Shown piece after piece: positions 7,543 to 16,179 of a stretch of DNA of 48,799 nt. A model generated the notes under the pieces. The model worked only from the letters and a program-made list of their open reading frames with translations, was not told the origin of the DNA and did not search any database. The stretch spans positions 1 to 48,799 of the forward strand of contig WQWC01000011.1 of assembly GCA_009785525.1 (NCBI GenBank), written 5' to 3'. Made by a program: the position numbers and the translations under genes. Position 1 is the first letter of the stretch; the number at the start of each line of letters is the position of its first letter. Source of the stretch: Oscillospiraceae bacterium. GTDB taxonomy: Bacteria; Bacillota; Clostridia; Oscillospirales; Oscillospiraceae.

Positions 7543-8304
7543 ATGAGTTACATTGAGAAAAATTCTGACGCGTGGGATAAGAACGTCGAAAGCAAAAACT
7601 TCTGGACTTTGCCTGTTTCGGCGGAAGATATCGAAAACGCCAGAAACGGGAAATGGGACATCGTCTTAACGCCGATAAAGCCCGTACCTAAAAGTTGGTT
7701 TCCTGCTGACTTCAAGGGATTAAAAGTATTGCTGGTGGCTGGCGGTGGCGGTCAGCAAGGTCCGATTTTATCTGCTCTCGGAGCAGATGTAACGGTATTC
7801 GACAACAGTAAAAAGCAACTTGAGCAAGACGAGTTCGTGGCAAATCGTGAAAACCTAATCATTAAAACGGTGCAAGGCAATATGCAAGATTTATCAGCTT
7901 TTGCAGATGAGTCATTCGATTTCATCATGCAATTCGCGGGATGCTTTGTTGATTCTGTTCTGCCTGTCTGGAATGAAACCTACAGAATATTGAAAAGCGG
8001 CGGTTCAATGCTTGCGGGGCATAACCATCCATTTGAATTTATTTTCGATGTTCCGGAAATGGAAAAAGGAAATCTTGTTGTCCGTCACAAAATTCCGTAT
8101 TCTGATATTAAAGACTTAACGCCGGAGGAATTTGAGCGAGTCACAGCAGATGGAGTGTGTTTCGGCCATTCGCTGCACGATATGATTCAAGGTCAAATAG
8201 ACGCAGGGTTTTTAATTGCCGGGTACTATGAAGATAGCGGATGTGGTTATGTATTGGACGAGTATATAGACACTTTCTTTGCAACTAAAGCAATAAAGGT
8301 GTAG
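7543..8304 (+). CDS. Class I SAM-dependent methyltransferase, substrate unknown
   Basis: A Rossmann-type methyltransferase fold is visible: motif I KVLLVAGGGGQQGPILSAL, the acidic end of strand 2 (VTVFDNS), a motif II-like aspartate (VQGNMQDLSAF), and the post-motif YRILKSGGSMLAGH. Methyl acceptor unknown. The frame is open from 7504, but the sensible starts are the ATGs at 7540 (overlapping the sucD stop, TAATG) or 7543, both behind a purine-rich GGGCTGGGG site; the protein then begins (M)MSYIEKNSDAWDKNV as in relatives. About 253 residues. Translational coupling to sucD suggests co-expression, but methylation has no obvious part in succinyl-CoA metabolism. Confidence 0.85.
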   Translation: MSYIEKNSDAWDKNVESKNFWTLPVSAEDIENARNGKWDIVLTPIKPVPKSWFPADFKGLKVLLVAGGGGQQGPILSALGADVTVFDNSKKQLEQDEFVANRENLIIKTVQGNMQDLSAFADESFDFIMQFAGCFVDSVLPVWNETYRILKSGGSMLAGHNHPFEFIFDVPEMEKGNLVVRHKIPYSDIKDLTPEEFERVTADGVCFGHSLHDMIQGQIDAGFLIAGYYEDSGCGYVLDEYIDTFFATKAIKV

Positions 8305-8323
8305 TTGAAAAGGGGGCGGGGAG

Positions 8324-8680
8324 TTGAAGCTGACAAGAGATGAAGATAAGCTGATTTGCGTGCTGTATCGCGAATATTTAAAAGCTATCGATAACGGCGC
8401 TCCGCGGGAGAAGGCTACGGCTTTCGGGCACTCGGTTGATATTCAGAAGAGTTTACTTCCCGGCATTGACCCTGAACAGGTTGCGGCGGATTGTATAAGA
8501 CTGCGTGACGAGGGGTTTATAGGCTGTTTTCAGGCCAAAAATATCGCGTATACCGTGCAGCTTGAAAATAAGGGCATACGGCAGATGGAAAAGCGGTTCC
8601 CAAAGGGACTTGAGAAGCTGGAGGAGTACATGGTGCAAACTCTTGAAATGGCGCAGGATGGGTATGCACTGTTCAAGTGA
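8324..8680 (+). CDS. Small winged-helix-like protein (YjcQ-like)
   Basis: 118 residues, mostly helical, with two features of a winged-helix fold: a helix-turn region around 45-70 (DPEQVAADCIRLRDEGFIGC) and a following strand pair ending in LENKGIRQMEK, reminiscent of YjcQ-type proteins. The resemblance is weak and I do not claim DNA binding. It starts with TTG behind a purine-rich ribosome site (AGGGGGCGGGG), 19 bp after the methyltransferase, and is probably the last gene of the transcript from the 5461 promoter. A strong terminator follows after a gap of about 40 bases. Confidence 0.7.
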   Translation: MKLTRDEDKLICVLYREYLKAIDNGAPREKATAFGHSVDIQKSLLPGIDPEQVAADCIRLRDEGFIGCFQAKNIAYTVQLENKGIRQMEKRFPKGLEKLEEYMVQTLEMAQDGYALFK

Positions 8681-8723
8681 AGTTTTATACGGAGACGCGG
8701 CGATTGTCTCTCTTGAAAAATCA

Positions 8724-8763
8724 AAAAACAGCGCCCGGCAAATCAAACCGGGCGCTGTTTTTT
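8724..8763. terminator. Bidirectional terminator
   Basis: A stem of about 15 bp (A-run, ACAGCGCCCGG with CCGGGCGCTGT, T-run), loop about 8 bases, with A and T runs making it work on both strands. It separates the plus-strand gene ending at 8680 from spoVT on the minus strand. Confidence 0.92.
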
Positions 8764-8768
8764 GTAAG

Positions 8769-9308
8769 CTAATTTTCAAGCTGTTTGCCTAAAAACGCGG
8801 CGATTGTCTGCGCAAGCTTATACTCAACCTCGCCGACCTGCTTGTCCCCTTCCGAGAAGAACACGACACAACCCAGCACATCACCCTCTGACAGAATGGG
8901 CGCGGCTGTTTCGATTACATATTTATCGTTCCCGTCCGTCATTGGAATGCCGCGCTCACCACTTTTCCGCTGGTATTGACGGCGGCCTTCCATCAACTGT
9001 TCAAGTTCGTTACTGATATGTTTGTCAGAAAGCTCTCGCTTCGGCACTCCGCAGACGGAAATATACGTATCTCTGTCAGATACGGCGGCAAAGCAGCCCG
9101 CGGTTTTGTACATAGTCTCGCACAATTGGCCGGCGGAATCCGACCATTCTCCCATAGGGGAGTATTTTTTGAAAATTACCTCCCCGTCTTTTTCTGTATA
9201 TATCTCAAGAGGATCTCCCTCGCGAATTCTCATTGTGCGGCGGATTTCTTTCGGGATAACTACACGTCCCAAGTCATCTATCCGGCGCACTATTCCGGTT
9301 GCTTTCAT
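8769..9308 (-). CDS. spoVT: Stage V sporulation protein T (SpoVT)
   Basis: SpoVT is the late forespore regulator that tunes sigma-G genes in endospore formers. The N-terminal AbrB-type swapped-hairpin domain (about 2-50) has the family sequence ATGIVRRIDDLGRVVIPKEI. The C-terminal GAF-like domain (about 55-178) includes the typical YVIETAAPIL segment. 179 residues against about 178 in Bacillus. The ribosome site is GGAGG just before ATG. A sigma-G-like promoter is visible upstream, fitting forespore expression. Monocistronic, with the bidirectional terminator downstream. The best single sign that the organism makes endospores. Confidence 0.96.
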   Translation of the reverse strand: MKATGIVRRIDDLGRVVIPKEIRRTMRIREGDPLEIYTEKDGEVIFKKYSPMGEWSDSAGQLCETMYKTAGCFAAVSDRDTYISVCGVPKRELSDKHISNELEQLMEGRRQYQRKSGERGIPMTDGNDKYVIETAAPILSEGDVLGCVVFFSEGDKQVGEVEYKLAQTIAAFLGKQLEN

Positions 9309-9342
9309 ATCATGTGGCCTCCAATTTCGGTTTTTACAGCAT

Positions 9343-9371
9343 TAGTATCCTCAGTATTATTTTGTATATTC
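9343..9371 (-). promoter_or_regulatory. Sigma-G-like promoter of spoVT
   Basis: On the minus strand, GAATA (plus coordinates 9367-9371), a 17-bp spacer and GATACTA (9343-9349) sit about 35 bases before the spoVT start. The Bacillus sigma-G consensus has a similar -35 (GNATR) and a CATNNTA -10; only the first base of the -10 differs. Confidence 0.45.
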
Positions 9372-9511
9372 AGATATTAATTTTTTTACCGCATATTGGC
9401 ACCATGGTCGGCTTAACAAATCAACACAATGGCGTTATTCTCGAGGCTTTCTTTAGTGTAACTCATCATTGGCAAACCTACAACTGTAAAAAACAACCAA
9501 ACGCAAATGTC

Positions 9512-9540
9512 TTGCATTTTATCAAGAGTTGTAATATACT
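9512..9540 (+). promoter_or_regulatory. Putative promoter of the large S-layer-type gene
   Basis: TTGCAT (9512-9517), 17-bp spacer, TATACT (9535-9540), about 60 bases before the start codon. The 9309-9598 gap otherwise holds only the divergent spoVT promoter and AT-rich sequence. Confidence 0.5.
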
Positions 9541-9598
9541 ATTAAGTTAGATTGGGCATTCTATAACTAATTTTATCAAGGTTCAGGAGGAATTATCT

Positions 9599-12500
9599 AT
9601 GGATGGTAAGGGCAAATTCAAAAAAGGACTGCGAAGGCTTGTCACACTGCTGATTGTTTTGAGCTTTATAATGTCCACCATGGGCTCTGCTTTTGCAGGT
9701 AACTTCGGCGAAAGCGATGCGCACGAAGGGCTGGGATATTTGCCTATTGTTCCACTGTCTCCGTTTTATGTGACGTTTGAAGCCAATGGCGGAACCCATA
9801 TTGCAGGCTGGGACCCACCGAATAACTCAATACCTAATACCGGTCCGGGCGGCACAGTTGCAAATATGGTGCCGGCCCCAACTCCGCCCACCGGTTTAAC
9901 ATTTAGACAATGGAACACGGCACAGAATGGCTCAGGCTCCGTATTTACAGGTGACACTCCTGTTACTGACGACATGTCGGTTTACGCGCAATGGGCCGCA
10001 TTGATGACGTTTCACCTCAACGGCGGAGAGGGAACTGCGCCGGGATCATTCTTTATTTCACCGGGAAACTCCGTGGATACTGAACCCGGCATTAGCTGGC
10101 CGAATGATCCCACCCAGCTTGGCCATAATTTTGAAGGTTGGTTCACCTCGGCCATCGGAGGCACGGAAATCTTCTCAAATACGCCTATCAACGCTAACAC
10201 TCCCGTTTTTGCGCAGTGGACGCCGATAGAGAATTTTACGGTTACGTTCAATCCCGCGCCTGGGAATCCGGCCGATGCGCAAATGACTCGGCAGGCCTTT
10301 GCGGGCCTCAGTATCGCCGCGTCATGGCCGGCGCTGAATAACCTCCCCGCGCCTGACTTTGGGCGTTCCGCTCCTCTGGCAACGCTTCCGGGCCGGACGT
10401 TACATAGCTGGTGGACGCTGGAGGGCGGGATGGATACTCTCGGAAGCACATTCTTTGCCCTGCCGAGAACTGGTGCGATTCAGTTTAACCACGCGCTTTT
10501 GCCGGTCAACAGCAATATGACGGTTTTTCCCCAATGGGTGGCGAGGGTGAGTTTTAATGCCAATGGGGGAAGCAATGCCCCCAACGGATACTATCGCGAT
10601 ATATTACCATCGGTGATTAATAATAATGGCTTCGGAACGGTTGATGCCGATGGTGTTGGCAGTGTTGGCGGAAACTCCGTTACTAATCCTCCATGGCCTG
10701 GATGGGACGGGACTTGGCCGTCGTCAGCCGACGGTATGCCGCCTGATCCGTCAAGGACCGGGCATCAGTTTATCGGCTGGGTCTCGGCGCCTCCGGCTCC
10801 TTGGATGCCGCCTGTGCTGGCACCTGGGACTACGACCCCGGGCAATTTGCCCGCTGGATTTACACCGTTTTTCGGTGATACCCCGGTAGAAAACAGCATG
10901 ACTGTCTGGGCGCTTTGGCAGGAAAACCCGCCGTTAACAATCCGATTTAATGCCGAAGGCGGAACCTGGCCGGTGGGTACAAATGACCCTGTAACCGTAG
11001 ATGTCGCTGAAGGCGGAAGTATTCAATCAACTACCGGTGCAGTCATGCCGCCTATCCCGTCGATGGACGGACATGTCTTCATGGGCTGGTATTTTGTGCC
11101 TGATTTTCCGATCACAACTAATGTAAGACCCGCCATGGGAACCGGAACCACTCCTGACGCCAACGACAGTTTACGGGCGTACCGTACAGTCCATAGCGAT
11201 ATGATAGGTGATAACGGCTTCGTAAATGTATATGCTCTTTGGCTGCCCTCTGCTATGGTGACATTTAACCAAGGCGGCGGCGATTTTGAACCGATATTAG
11301 ATCCGACCACTACTCCGGCGGATATGGAGCCAGTTCGATATGTTCCGACAAGTGGTTGGACCTTTCACATTTTGAATCAGGTAATTCAAACATTTACTCC
11401 GCCGCTGCCAGTGACAGATCCGAATTTTGGGGGACGATTCTTCACCGGTAATGATCGGTTTAATCTTCAAGGCAACGATCCGCCGGCCGGGAGTCCATTT
11501 CAATTTTTGGGCTGGAACACAGATTATTACGGCAACGGCATTCGGTTCCGCCTGACTAACCCGGGTGCTATGCCGATAACAGATGCTGTTCTTGTAGATG
11601 ACGTTCTTGATCTCTATGCCATGTGGGCCCCAAGAGTGCGATTCCACAGCAACTGGGAATATGCCAAATCCGGCGCTGGAGATGGGGGGAATCCTCCCTT
11701 CATTGACTATTTCATTGCGTATGGACGGAATTTTGGCAATCACCATCTGCATCCTAATATCGGGGTGCTTGTGGGCGCTACTTGGACGCAAATCCCGCCG
11801 CTGGAATTCCCGGGGCCGGATAACTGGCCGGGCGGGTTCCCCCTGCCCGAACATGCGTTCGTGGGCTGGAACACAGCGCCGGACGGCACCGGCGATTGGT
11901 TCGAGTATGACGACAACGTATACGAGGTTACATCGGTTTTTGCAATCTGGTCCAGTGATATTGTGTTTCGGCCCGGCATAGCTCCGCCCGGAGTCATACT
12001 GGCTGGGAATGAGACAAGGCCTGTCCCATATCCTGCCGGCCCGCTGGTTAATATGCCGCCGGATCCGATATGGATTGACACGGTTACCGGGGATGAACGG
12101 ACATTCTTAGGCTGGTATGGTAACCCAGACGGTACTGGAGTTCATCTTACTCCCATTCTCACAATAACCGGCGCGTATACATTTTATGCAACATGGGCCG
12201 TAACCGTGATATTTGACGCCAACGGTGGAATATTTGCACCCGGAGGAACAACTTCCGTGGATGGAAGTGAACGCTATTTTGTTAATCCATACTTCATCGG
12301 AGGAACAGGGTCATGGAGAAATCTGCCTCAGACGCAATGGCTCGTTCAACCCACGCGTCAAAACTGGACCCTTGTTACTGGAGATATATGGAACTCCACG
12401 CAATATGCATTTGATCCGGTCACAAACTTGCCGCTTGCCGCCGGTGTTATATATCCAGAGGATGGGGAGGTTATTGACTGGAACATAAGGCTATACGCGC

Positions 12501-14785
12501 GGTGGGAAGGTGTTGTGACGTTTGATCCGAACGGCGGTACGTTTGGCGTCAGCGGCCCAACGACGACTGATCCGCGTACATTGAGCGAGTATGCCACAAT
12601 TACGACAATGATGCCTAGCACGACAATGCCCGACAACCCAGTGCGTGATGGTTATACGTTCATCGGCTGGTTTTGGGTAGAAGAGGATGTATATGTAGAC
12701 GGGGATTACGTCGATGTTATCAACAGGTTTGACGCAGACACGCCGATGACGATGGGTGATGTCACCGTTTTTGCGCAGTGGCTTGAGATAGAAAAAGCAG
12801 TTGACAGGACATTTGCGACGGTCGAAAACACGATAACGTATACGATAACTGTAACGAATGATGGTGCTTTCGACCTAGAAGACGTGCTTGTCACTGATAT
12901 AATCAGCTCGCATTTGGCGTTTGTCCCGGCCGACCTGCCGGAGCATGATCTGGGCAATGTGACAATAACTCACTCTGCCGGCGGTACGACAAGTTACGGC
13001 ATAGCAAGCCAGTCGCTGACGGTGATGATTGCTGAGCTTGCAGTGGGTGACACCGTGGTGATTACATTCCAGGTTGCCGTATTGGCGGGCGCGCTGGGAC
13101 AGACTATCCCGAACTATGCAACGGTCTCCGGCATCGCACCGGGCAATAACGGTAGTTGGTCGGGTAATACGAACATTGTCACGACCGTGGTGCCGAACGT
13201 TCCGGTCATAAAGACCGTCAGTCAGTATCTTGCAGAGGCCGGCGATACGCTGACCTACACGATAACGATAACAAACAACGGTACTGACGCGCTGACAGAT
13301 GTGGTCATCACCGATGCGATTTCGCAATTGTTGATTGTCGATGAAACCACCATCACCAGCGATGTAGGAACGCCCGTCTTTAACACGGCGACTAACACGC
13401 TGACACTAACTATTCCGAATTTTGACGTGGGTGCGAGTATTACGATCACATTCGAAGCGGAAGTTGATTCCGCCGCGCTGGGGCATTATATCCCGAACTT
13501 TGCAAGAGTAACAAGCGATGCTTGGGACGGCGGGTACATAGACTCTAACTCGGTTGTGACCGACGTGCCGAATATTGTGTTTGAAAAGTCGGTTGACCTC
13601 AGTGTTGCGAGGGTCGGGGATATACTGACCTATACGATAACAGTGACGAACCGCGGTCCGCATGATCTGACAAACCTGACTGTTACCGATGTGCTCCATG
13701 CGGCATGGTTAGCGTTTGTTGAAAACAGCGTGTTGATAGCTCCTGCCGGTACGGCAACATATGGCTTTAACTTGGCAACCAGCACGCTGACGGTGAATAT
13801 CCCGCTGCTTGGGGTGGGAGAGGCTGTGGAGATTACTTTCCAGGCCGTTGTACAAAGCGCCGCGGCCGGAAATGAGATTGAGAACATCGCGATCATTGAT
13901 GGGCCCGGGCTGCCGGAGGGTGGAGTTGAATCTGACCCGGTTGAGGTCGAAGTGGCGCCGCCGGGCGGAGGCTACGTTGTGGTGCCACCTGGCGGCGGTT
14001 GGACGCCTTCTCCGACGCCTCCTCCGACACCGCCAATGTTTCCGACACGGCCGGCTGAACTGTCGAGGCCAGCAGTCCGTCATCATGCGTACCTGATCGG
14101 CTTTGAGGATGGCACGATTCGGCCAAGGGCGAACGTCTCAAGGGCGCAGGTGGCGACGATATTCTTCAGGCTTATGTCAGATGGTAGCAGGGCAAATTAC
14201 TGGATGCAGACAAACCCTTACCCCGACGTGGTGTTGGAGCAGTGGTTTAACAACGCGGTGTCGACAACGACAAATGCGGGGATGTTCATAGGGATGCCGG
14301 ATGGTACTTTCCATCCGGATCGCGCGATAACGAGGGCGGAGCTTGCCGCCGTCATTGCAAGAATGATAGGTGTGACGTACAATGGAGAACCGTTGTTTAA
14401 TGACATTGCCGGACACTGGGCGGAGGGTTATATCAACGCCGCGGCGCGCAACGGCTGGGTCATCGGGTATGAAGGGCTTGGCGGGAGATTCATGCCAAAT
14501 CAGCCGATAACAAGGGCGGAAGCGGCGGCGATGATAAACCGCGTATTTGAGCGGCTGCCGGAAACGCCGGATGATCTGCTGGATGGTATGCTGACATGGC
14601 CGGATAATGCGAATCCGAATGCGTGGTACTATCTGTATATTCAGGAAGCGACAAACTCTCATTATTATGAGATGAAAGCTGATGGCGCCCATGAGACGTG
14701 GATACAGCTGATACCGCCGCGCCCATGGCATCTGCTGGAGCGGCCGGAGTCTGTGCCGGAGGATATCTTCCGGATACAAAGTTAA
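9599..14785 (+). CDS. Large SLH-anchored surface protein with InlB-type and DUF11 repeats
   Basis: 1728 residues. A signal peptide (about 1-35; KKGLRR, a hydrophobic core, GSAFA) exports it. About ten divergent InlB/Listeria-Bacteroides-type modules fill residues 55-1060; each opens with VTFxxNGG, has xGWxxxxxG in the middle and ends in VxAxW. Three DUF11-type beta-sandwich repeats follow at about 1062-1200, 1201-1324 and 1325-1450, each with TYTITVTNxGxxDLxxVxVTD. A Pro/Gly/Thr linker (about 1452-1490) leads to three SLH motifs (about 1495-1680) with PRANVSRAQVA, HPDRAITRAELA and MPNQPITRAEAA, which bind pyruvylated secondary cell-wall polymer. A 45-residue tail ends the protein. Typical of an S-layer-associated adhesin or structural protein. 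Start fixed by AGGAGG 8 bases upstream. Monocistronic. Confidence 0.93.
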   Translation: MDGKGKFKKGLRRLVTLLIVLSFIMSTMGSAFAGNFGESDAHEGLGYLPIVPLSPFYVTFEANGGTHIAGWDPPNNSIPNTGPGGTVANMVPAPTPPTGLTFRQWNTAQNGSGSVFTGDTPVTDDMSVYAQWAALMTFHLNGGEGTAPGSFFISPGNSVDTEPGISWPNDPTQLGHNFEGWFTSAIGGTEIFSNTPINANTPVFAQWTPIENFTVTFNPAPGNPADAQMTRQAFAGLSIAASWPALNNLPAPDFGRSAPLATLPGRTLHSWWTLEGGMDTLGSTFFALPRTGAIQFNHALLPVNSNMTVFPQWVARVSFNANGGSNAPNGYYRDILPSVINNNGFGTVDADGVGSVGGNSVTNPPWPGWDGTWPSSADGMPPDPSRTGHQFIGWVSAPPAPWMPPVLAPGTTTPGNLPAGFTPFFGDTPVENSMTVWALWQENPPLTIRFNAEGGTWPVGTNDPVTVDVAEGGSIQSTTGAVMPPIPSMDGHVFMGWYFVPDFPITTNVRPAMGTGTTPDANDSLRAYRTVHSDMIGDNGFVNVYALWLPSAMVTFNQGGGDFEPILDPTTTPADMEPVRYVPTSGWTFHILNQVIQTFTPPLPVTDPNFGGRFFTGNDRFNLQGNDPPAGSPFQFLGWNTDYYGNGIRFRLTNPGAMPITDAVLVDDVLDLYAMWAPRVRFHSNWEYAKSGAGDGGNPPFIDYFIAYGRNFGNHHLHPNIGVLVGATWTQIPPLEFPGPDNWPGGFPLPEHAFVGWNTAPDGTGDWFEYDDNVYEVTSVFAIWSSDIVFRPGIAPPGVILAGNETRPVPYPAGPLVNMPPDPIWIDTVTGDERTFLGWYGNPDGTGVHLTPILTITGAYTFYATWAVTVIFDANGGIFAPGGTTSVDGSERYFVNPYFIGGTGSWRNLPQTQWLVQPTRQNWTLVTGDIWNSTQYAFDPVTNLPLAAGVIYPEDGEVIDWNIRLYARWEGVVTFDPNGGTFGVSGPTTTDPRTLSEYATITTMMPSTTMPDNPVRDGYTFIGWFWVEEDVYVDGDYVDVINRFDADTPMTMGDVTVFAQWLEIEKAVDRTFATVENTITYTITVTNDGAFDLEDVLVTDIISSHLAFVPADLPEHDLGNVTITHSAGGTTSYGIASQSLTVMIAELAVGDTVVITFQVAVLAGALGQTIPNYATVSGIAPGNNGSWSGNTNIVTTVVPNVPVIKTVSQYLAEAGDTLTYTITITNNGTDALTDVVITDAISQLLIVDETTITSDVGTPVFNTATNTLTLTIPNFDVGASITITFEAEVDSAALGHYIPNFARVTSDAWDGGYIDSNSVVTDVPNIVFEKSVDLSVARVGDILTYTITVTNRGPHDLTNLTVTDVLHAAWLAFVENSVLIAPAGTATYGFNLATSTLTVNIPLLGVGEAVEITFQAVVQSAAAGNEIENIAIIDGPGLPEGGVESDPVEVEVAPPGGGYVVVPPGGGWTPSPTPPPTPPMFPTRPAELSRPAVRHHAYLIGFEDGTIRPRANVSRAQVATIFFRLMSDGSRANYWMQTNPYPDVVLEQWFNNAVSTTTNAGMFIGMPDGTFHPDRAITRAELAAVIARMIGVTYNGEPLFNDIAGHWAEGYINAAARNGWVIGYEGLGGRFMPNQPITRAEAAAMINRVFERLPETPDDLLDGMLTWPDNANPNAWYYLYIQEATNSHYYEMKADGAHETWIQLIPPRPWHLLERPESVPEDIFRIQS

Positions 14786-14849
14786 AACGGCAAAATAGAA
14801 AAGCCCTCCCTATGGGACGGCATCACAAAACGGTAATAGGTTGTTCTAA

Positions 14850-14877
14850 GGACGGCGCAGCTTGCGCTACGCCGTCC
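14850..14877. terminator. Possible terminator hairpin between convergent genes
   Basis: GGACGGCG (14850-14857) pairs with CGCCGTCC (14870-14877), with 3 more pairs inside. No T run follows directly; the nearest is about 15 bases away on the plus strand. Position between convergent stop codons makes it a likely but weak terminator. Confidence 0.4.
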
Positions 14878-14895
14878 AGCTTTGATTAGCCTTTT

Positions 14896-15996
14896 TCAAT
14901 TGACTTTATGCCGCGTTAGAAAGTCAATGTCAAACTCAAGCCCGAGTCCTGGGGATGCGGGAAGCTCATAATATCCATCGATAATCGGCGGCTGGTTTGT
15001 AATAATATCCCCGCCGGGGCGCGAGCCTTCAATGGTCGGAAAGACCTCCAGATATAACCCGTGTGGTGCCGGACTCATCATATGCGCGGAGATCTGCGGC
15101 CAAAAGTGCGGCGCGATTTTCAGATTCCACGCCTGCACCATTGCCGATACCTTGACCATCTCCGTAAACCCGCCGACACGCGTAATGTCAAACTGTAGCA
15201 CATCGACCGCTTCTGCAATCAGCAGATCACGGCAACCGTATTTTGTGTACTCGTTTTCCCCAGATGCCACCGGGGCAAGTGCCGTATCGCGAACCCTGCG
15301 CAGTCCGGCAATATCGTCGGCGTGCACCGGTTCTTCAAACAGGCATATTCCCACGCCATCTGCCGCGCGTAGAAAGCGGATTGCGGTCGCGCAGTCGTAT
15401 ATCCCGTTCGCATCCACTATCAGCTCAATATCGCTGCCGACCGCGTGTCGGACTTTCTCCAGCCGGTTAACATCCGCCTTAATATTCTCGCCATTGTCAT
15501 AGCCGACTTTGACTTTTAATGTCTTATAACCGTCTGCGATGTGTATTAGGGATCTCTCCACCACTTCGTCGTCAGGCATCGACAGAAATCCCACGCTTGC
15601 ATATGCCGGTATTTTTCTCTTCGTCCCGCCGAGTAGTTTATAGATCGGCTGGCCCAGAATCTTACCGCGCAAATCCCAGATCGCGATGTCAATCGCACTG
15701 ATGCCGAGCAGTGCCGCGCCCTTGCGTCCGGACGACCGTATGGCACGGAACATATCGTTCCAGATATCCTCATTCGCAAGAGGGTCTTTGCCGACCACCT
15801 CTTCTATGAGGTTCATTTTTATGTACTCAGCGACAGGTTCCCCAAACGTCACGCCGAATCCGTCGGTACCGTCCTCCGCGATAACGCGCACCACGACATT
15901 TCCGCTGTATTTTAAGATAAAGCTTGAATCGAACGGCGGATCCTCCGCTCTGAAAATCGGCGAAAAAACTTCAACGGCCTTGATTTTGTTAGACAT
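14896..15996 (-). CDS. Mandelate racemase/muconate-lactonizing-enzyme family protein
   Basis: Enolase-superfamily acid-sugar dehydratase or racemase. Its chemistry starts with removal of a proton next to a carboxylate held on Mg2+. Visible are the KxK base motif (TLKVKVGYD, about 165-168), three metal ligands in DANG, EEPV and GENE at the ends of successive barrel strands, and a His in APHFWPQ as the opposite-face acid/base. 366 residues, normal length. The exact sugar acid cannot be told. It lies downstream of a second enolase-superfamily gene on the same strand, 183 bp away, with an inverted repeat between them. Possibly one sugar-acid pathway. Confidence 0.88.
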   Translation of the reverse strand: MSNKIKAVEVFSPIFRAEDPPFDSSFILKYSGNVVVRVIAEDGTDGFGVTFGEPVAEYIKMNLIEEVVGKDPLANEDIWNDMFRAIRSSGRKGAALLGISAIDIAIWDLRGKILGQPIYKLLGGTKRKIPAYASVGFLSMPDDEVVERSLIHIADGYKTLKVKVGYDNGENIKADVNRLEKVRHAVGSDIELIVDANGIYDCATAIRFLRAADGVGICLFEEPVHADDIAGLRRVRDTALAPVASGENEYTKYGCRDLLIAEAVDVLQFDITRVGGFTEMVKVSAMVQAWNLKIAPHFWPQISAHMMSPAPHGLYLEVFPTIEGSRPGGDIITNQPPIIDGYYELPASPGLGLEFDIDFLTRHKVN

Positions 15997-16106
15997 AGTT
16001 AAACTCCCTATAAAAATTTTACATTAAACCTCTTGCGAATCTCCCGTAATCAAAATCCGTCCCGAAGGCGGATTCATTCCGCCACAGAGACTAACTCTGC
16101 TCCAAA

Positions 16107-16174
16107 TTCTTGCAAAACCCCGGGGCCCCCGGCGAATCATAGATTCGTTGGGGTGGGTCGCAGTTTTGCAAGAA
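16107..16174. repeat. Inverted repeat between the two enolase-superfamily genes
   Basis: A perfect 12-bp pair TTCTTGCAAAAC (16107-16118) and GTTTTGCAAGAA (16163-16174) encloses a GC-rich loop that itself has a small stem CGAATC-ATA-GATTCG. There is no T run for a clear terminator. It may be a relic of a small mobile element or a regulatory structure. Confidence 0.55.
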
Positions 16175-16179
16175 ATCTA

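Noticed and set aside
9770-12780. Repeated segments considered as a tandem duplication or mobile element
   Set aside because: They are highly diverged InlB-type protein modules with little DNA identity.
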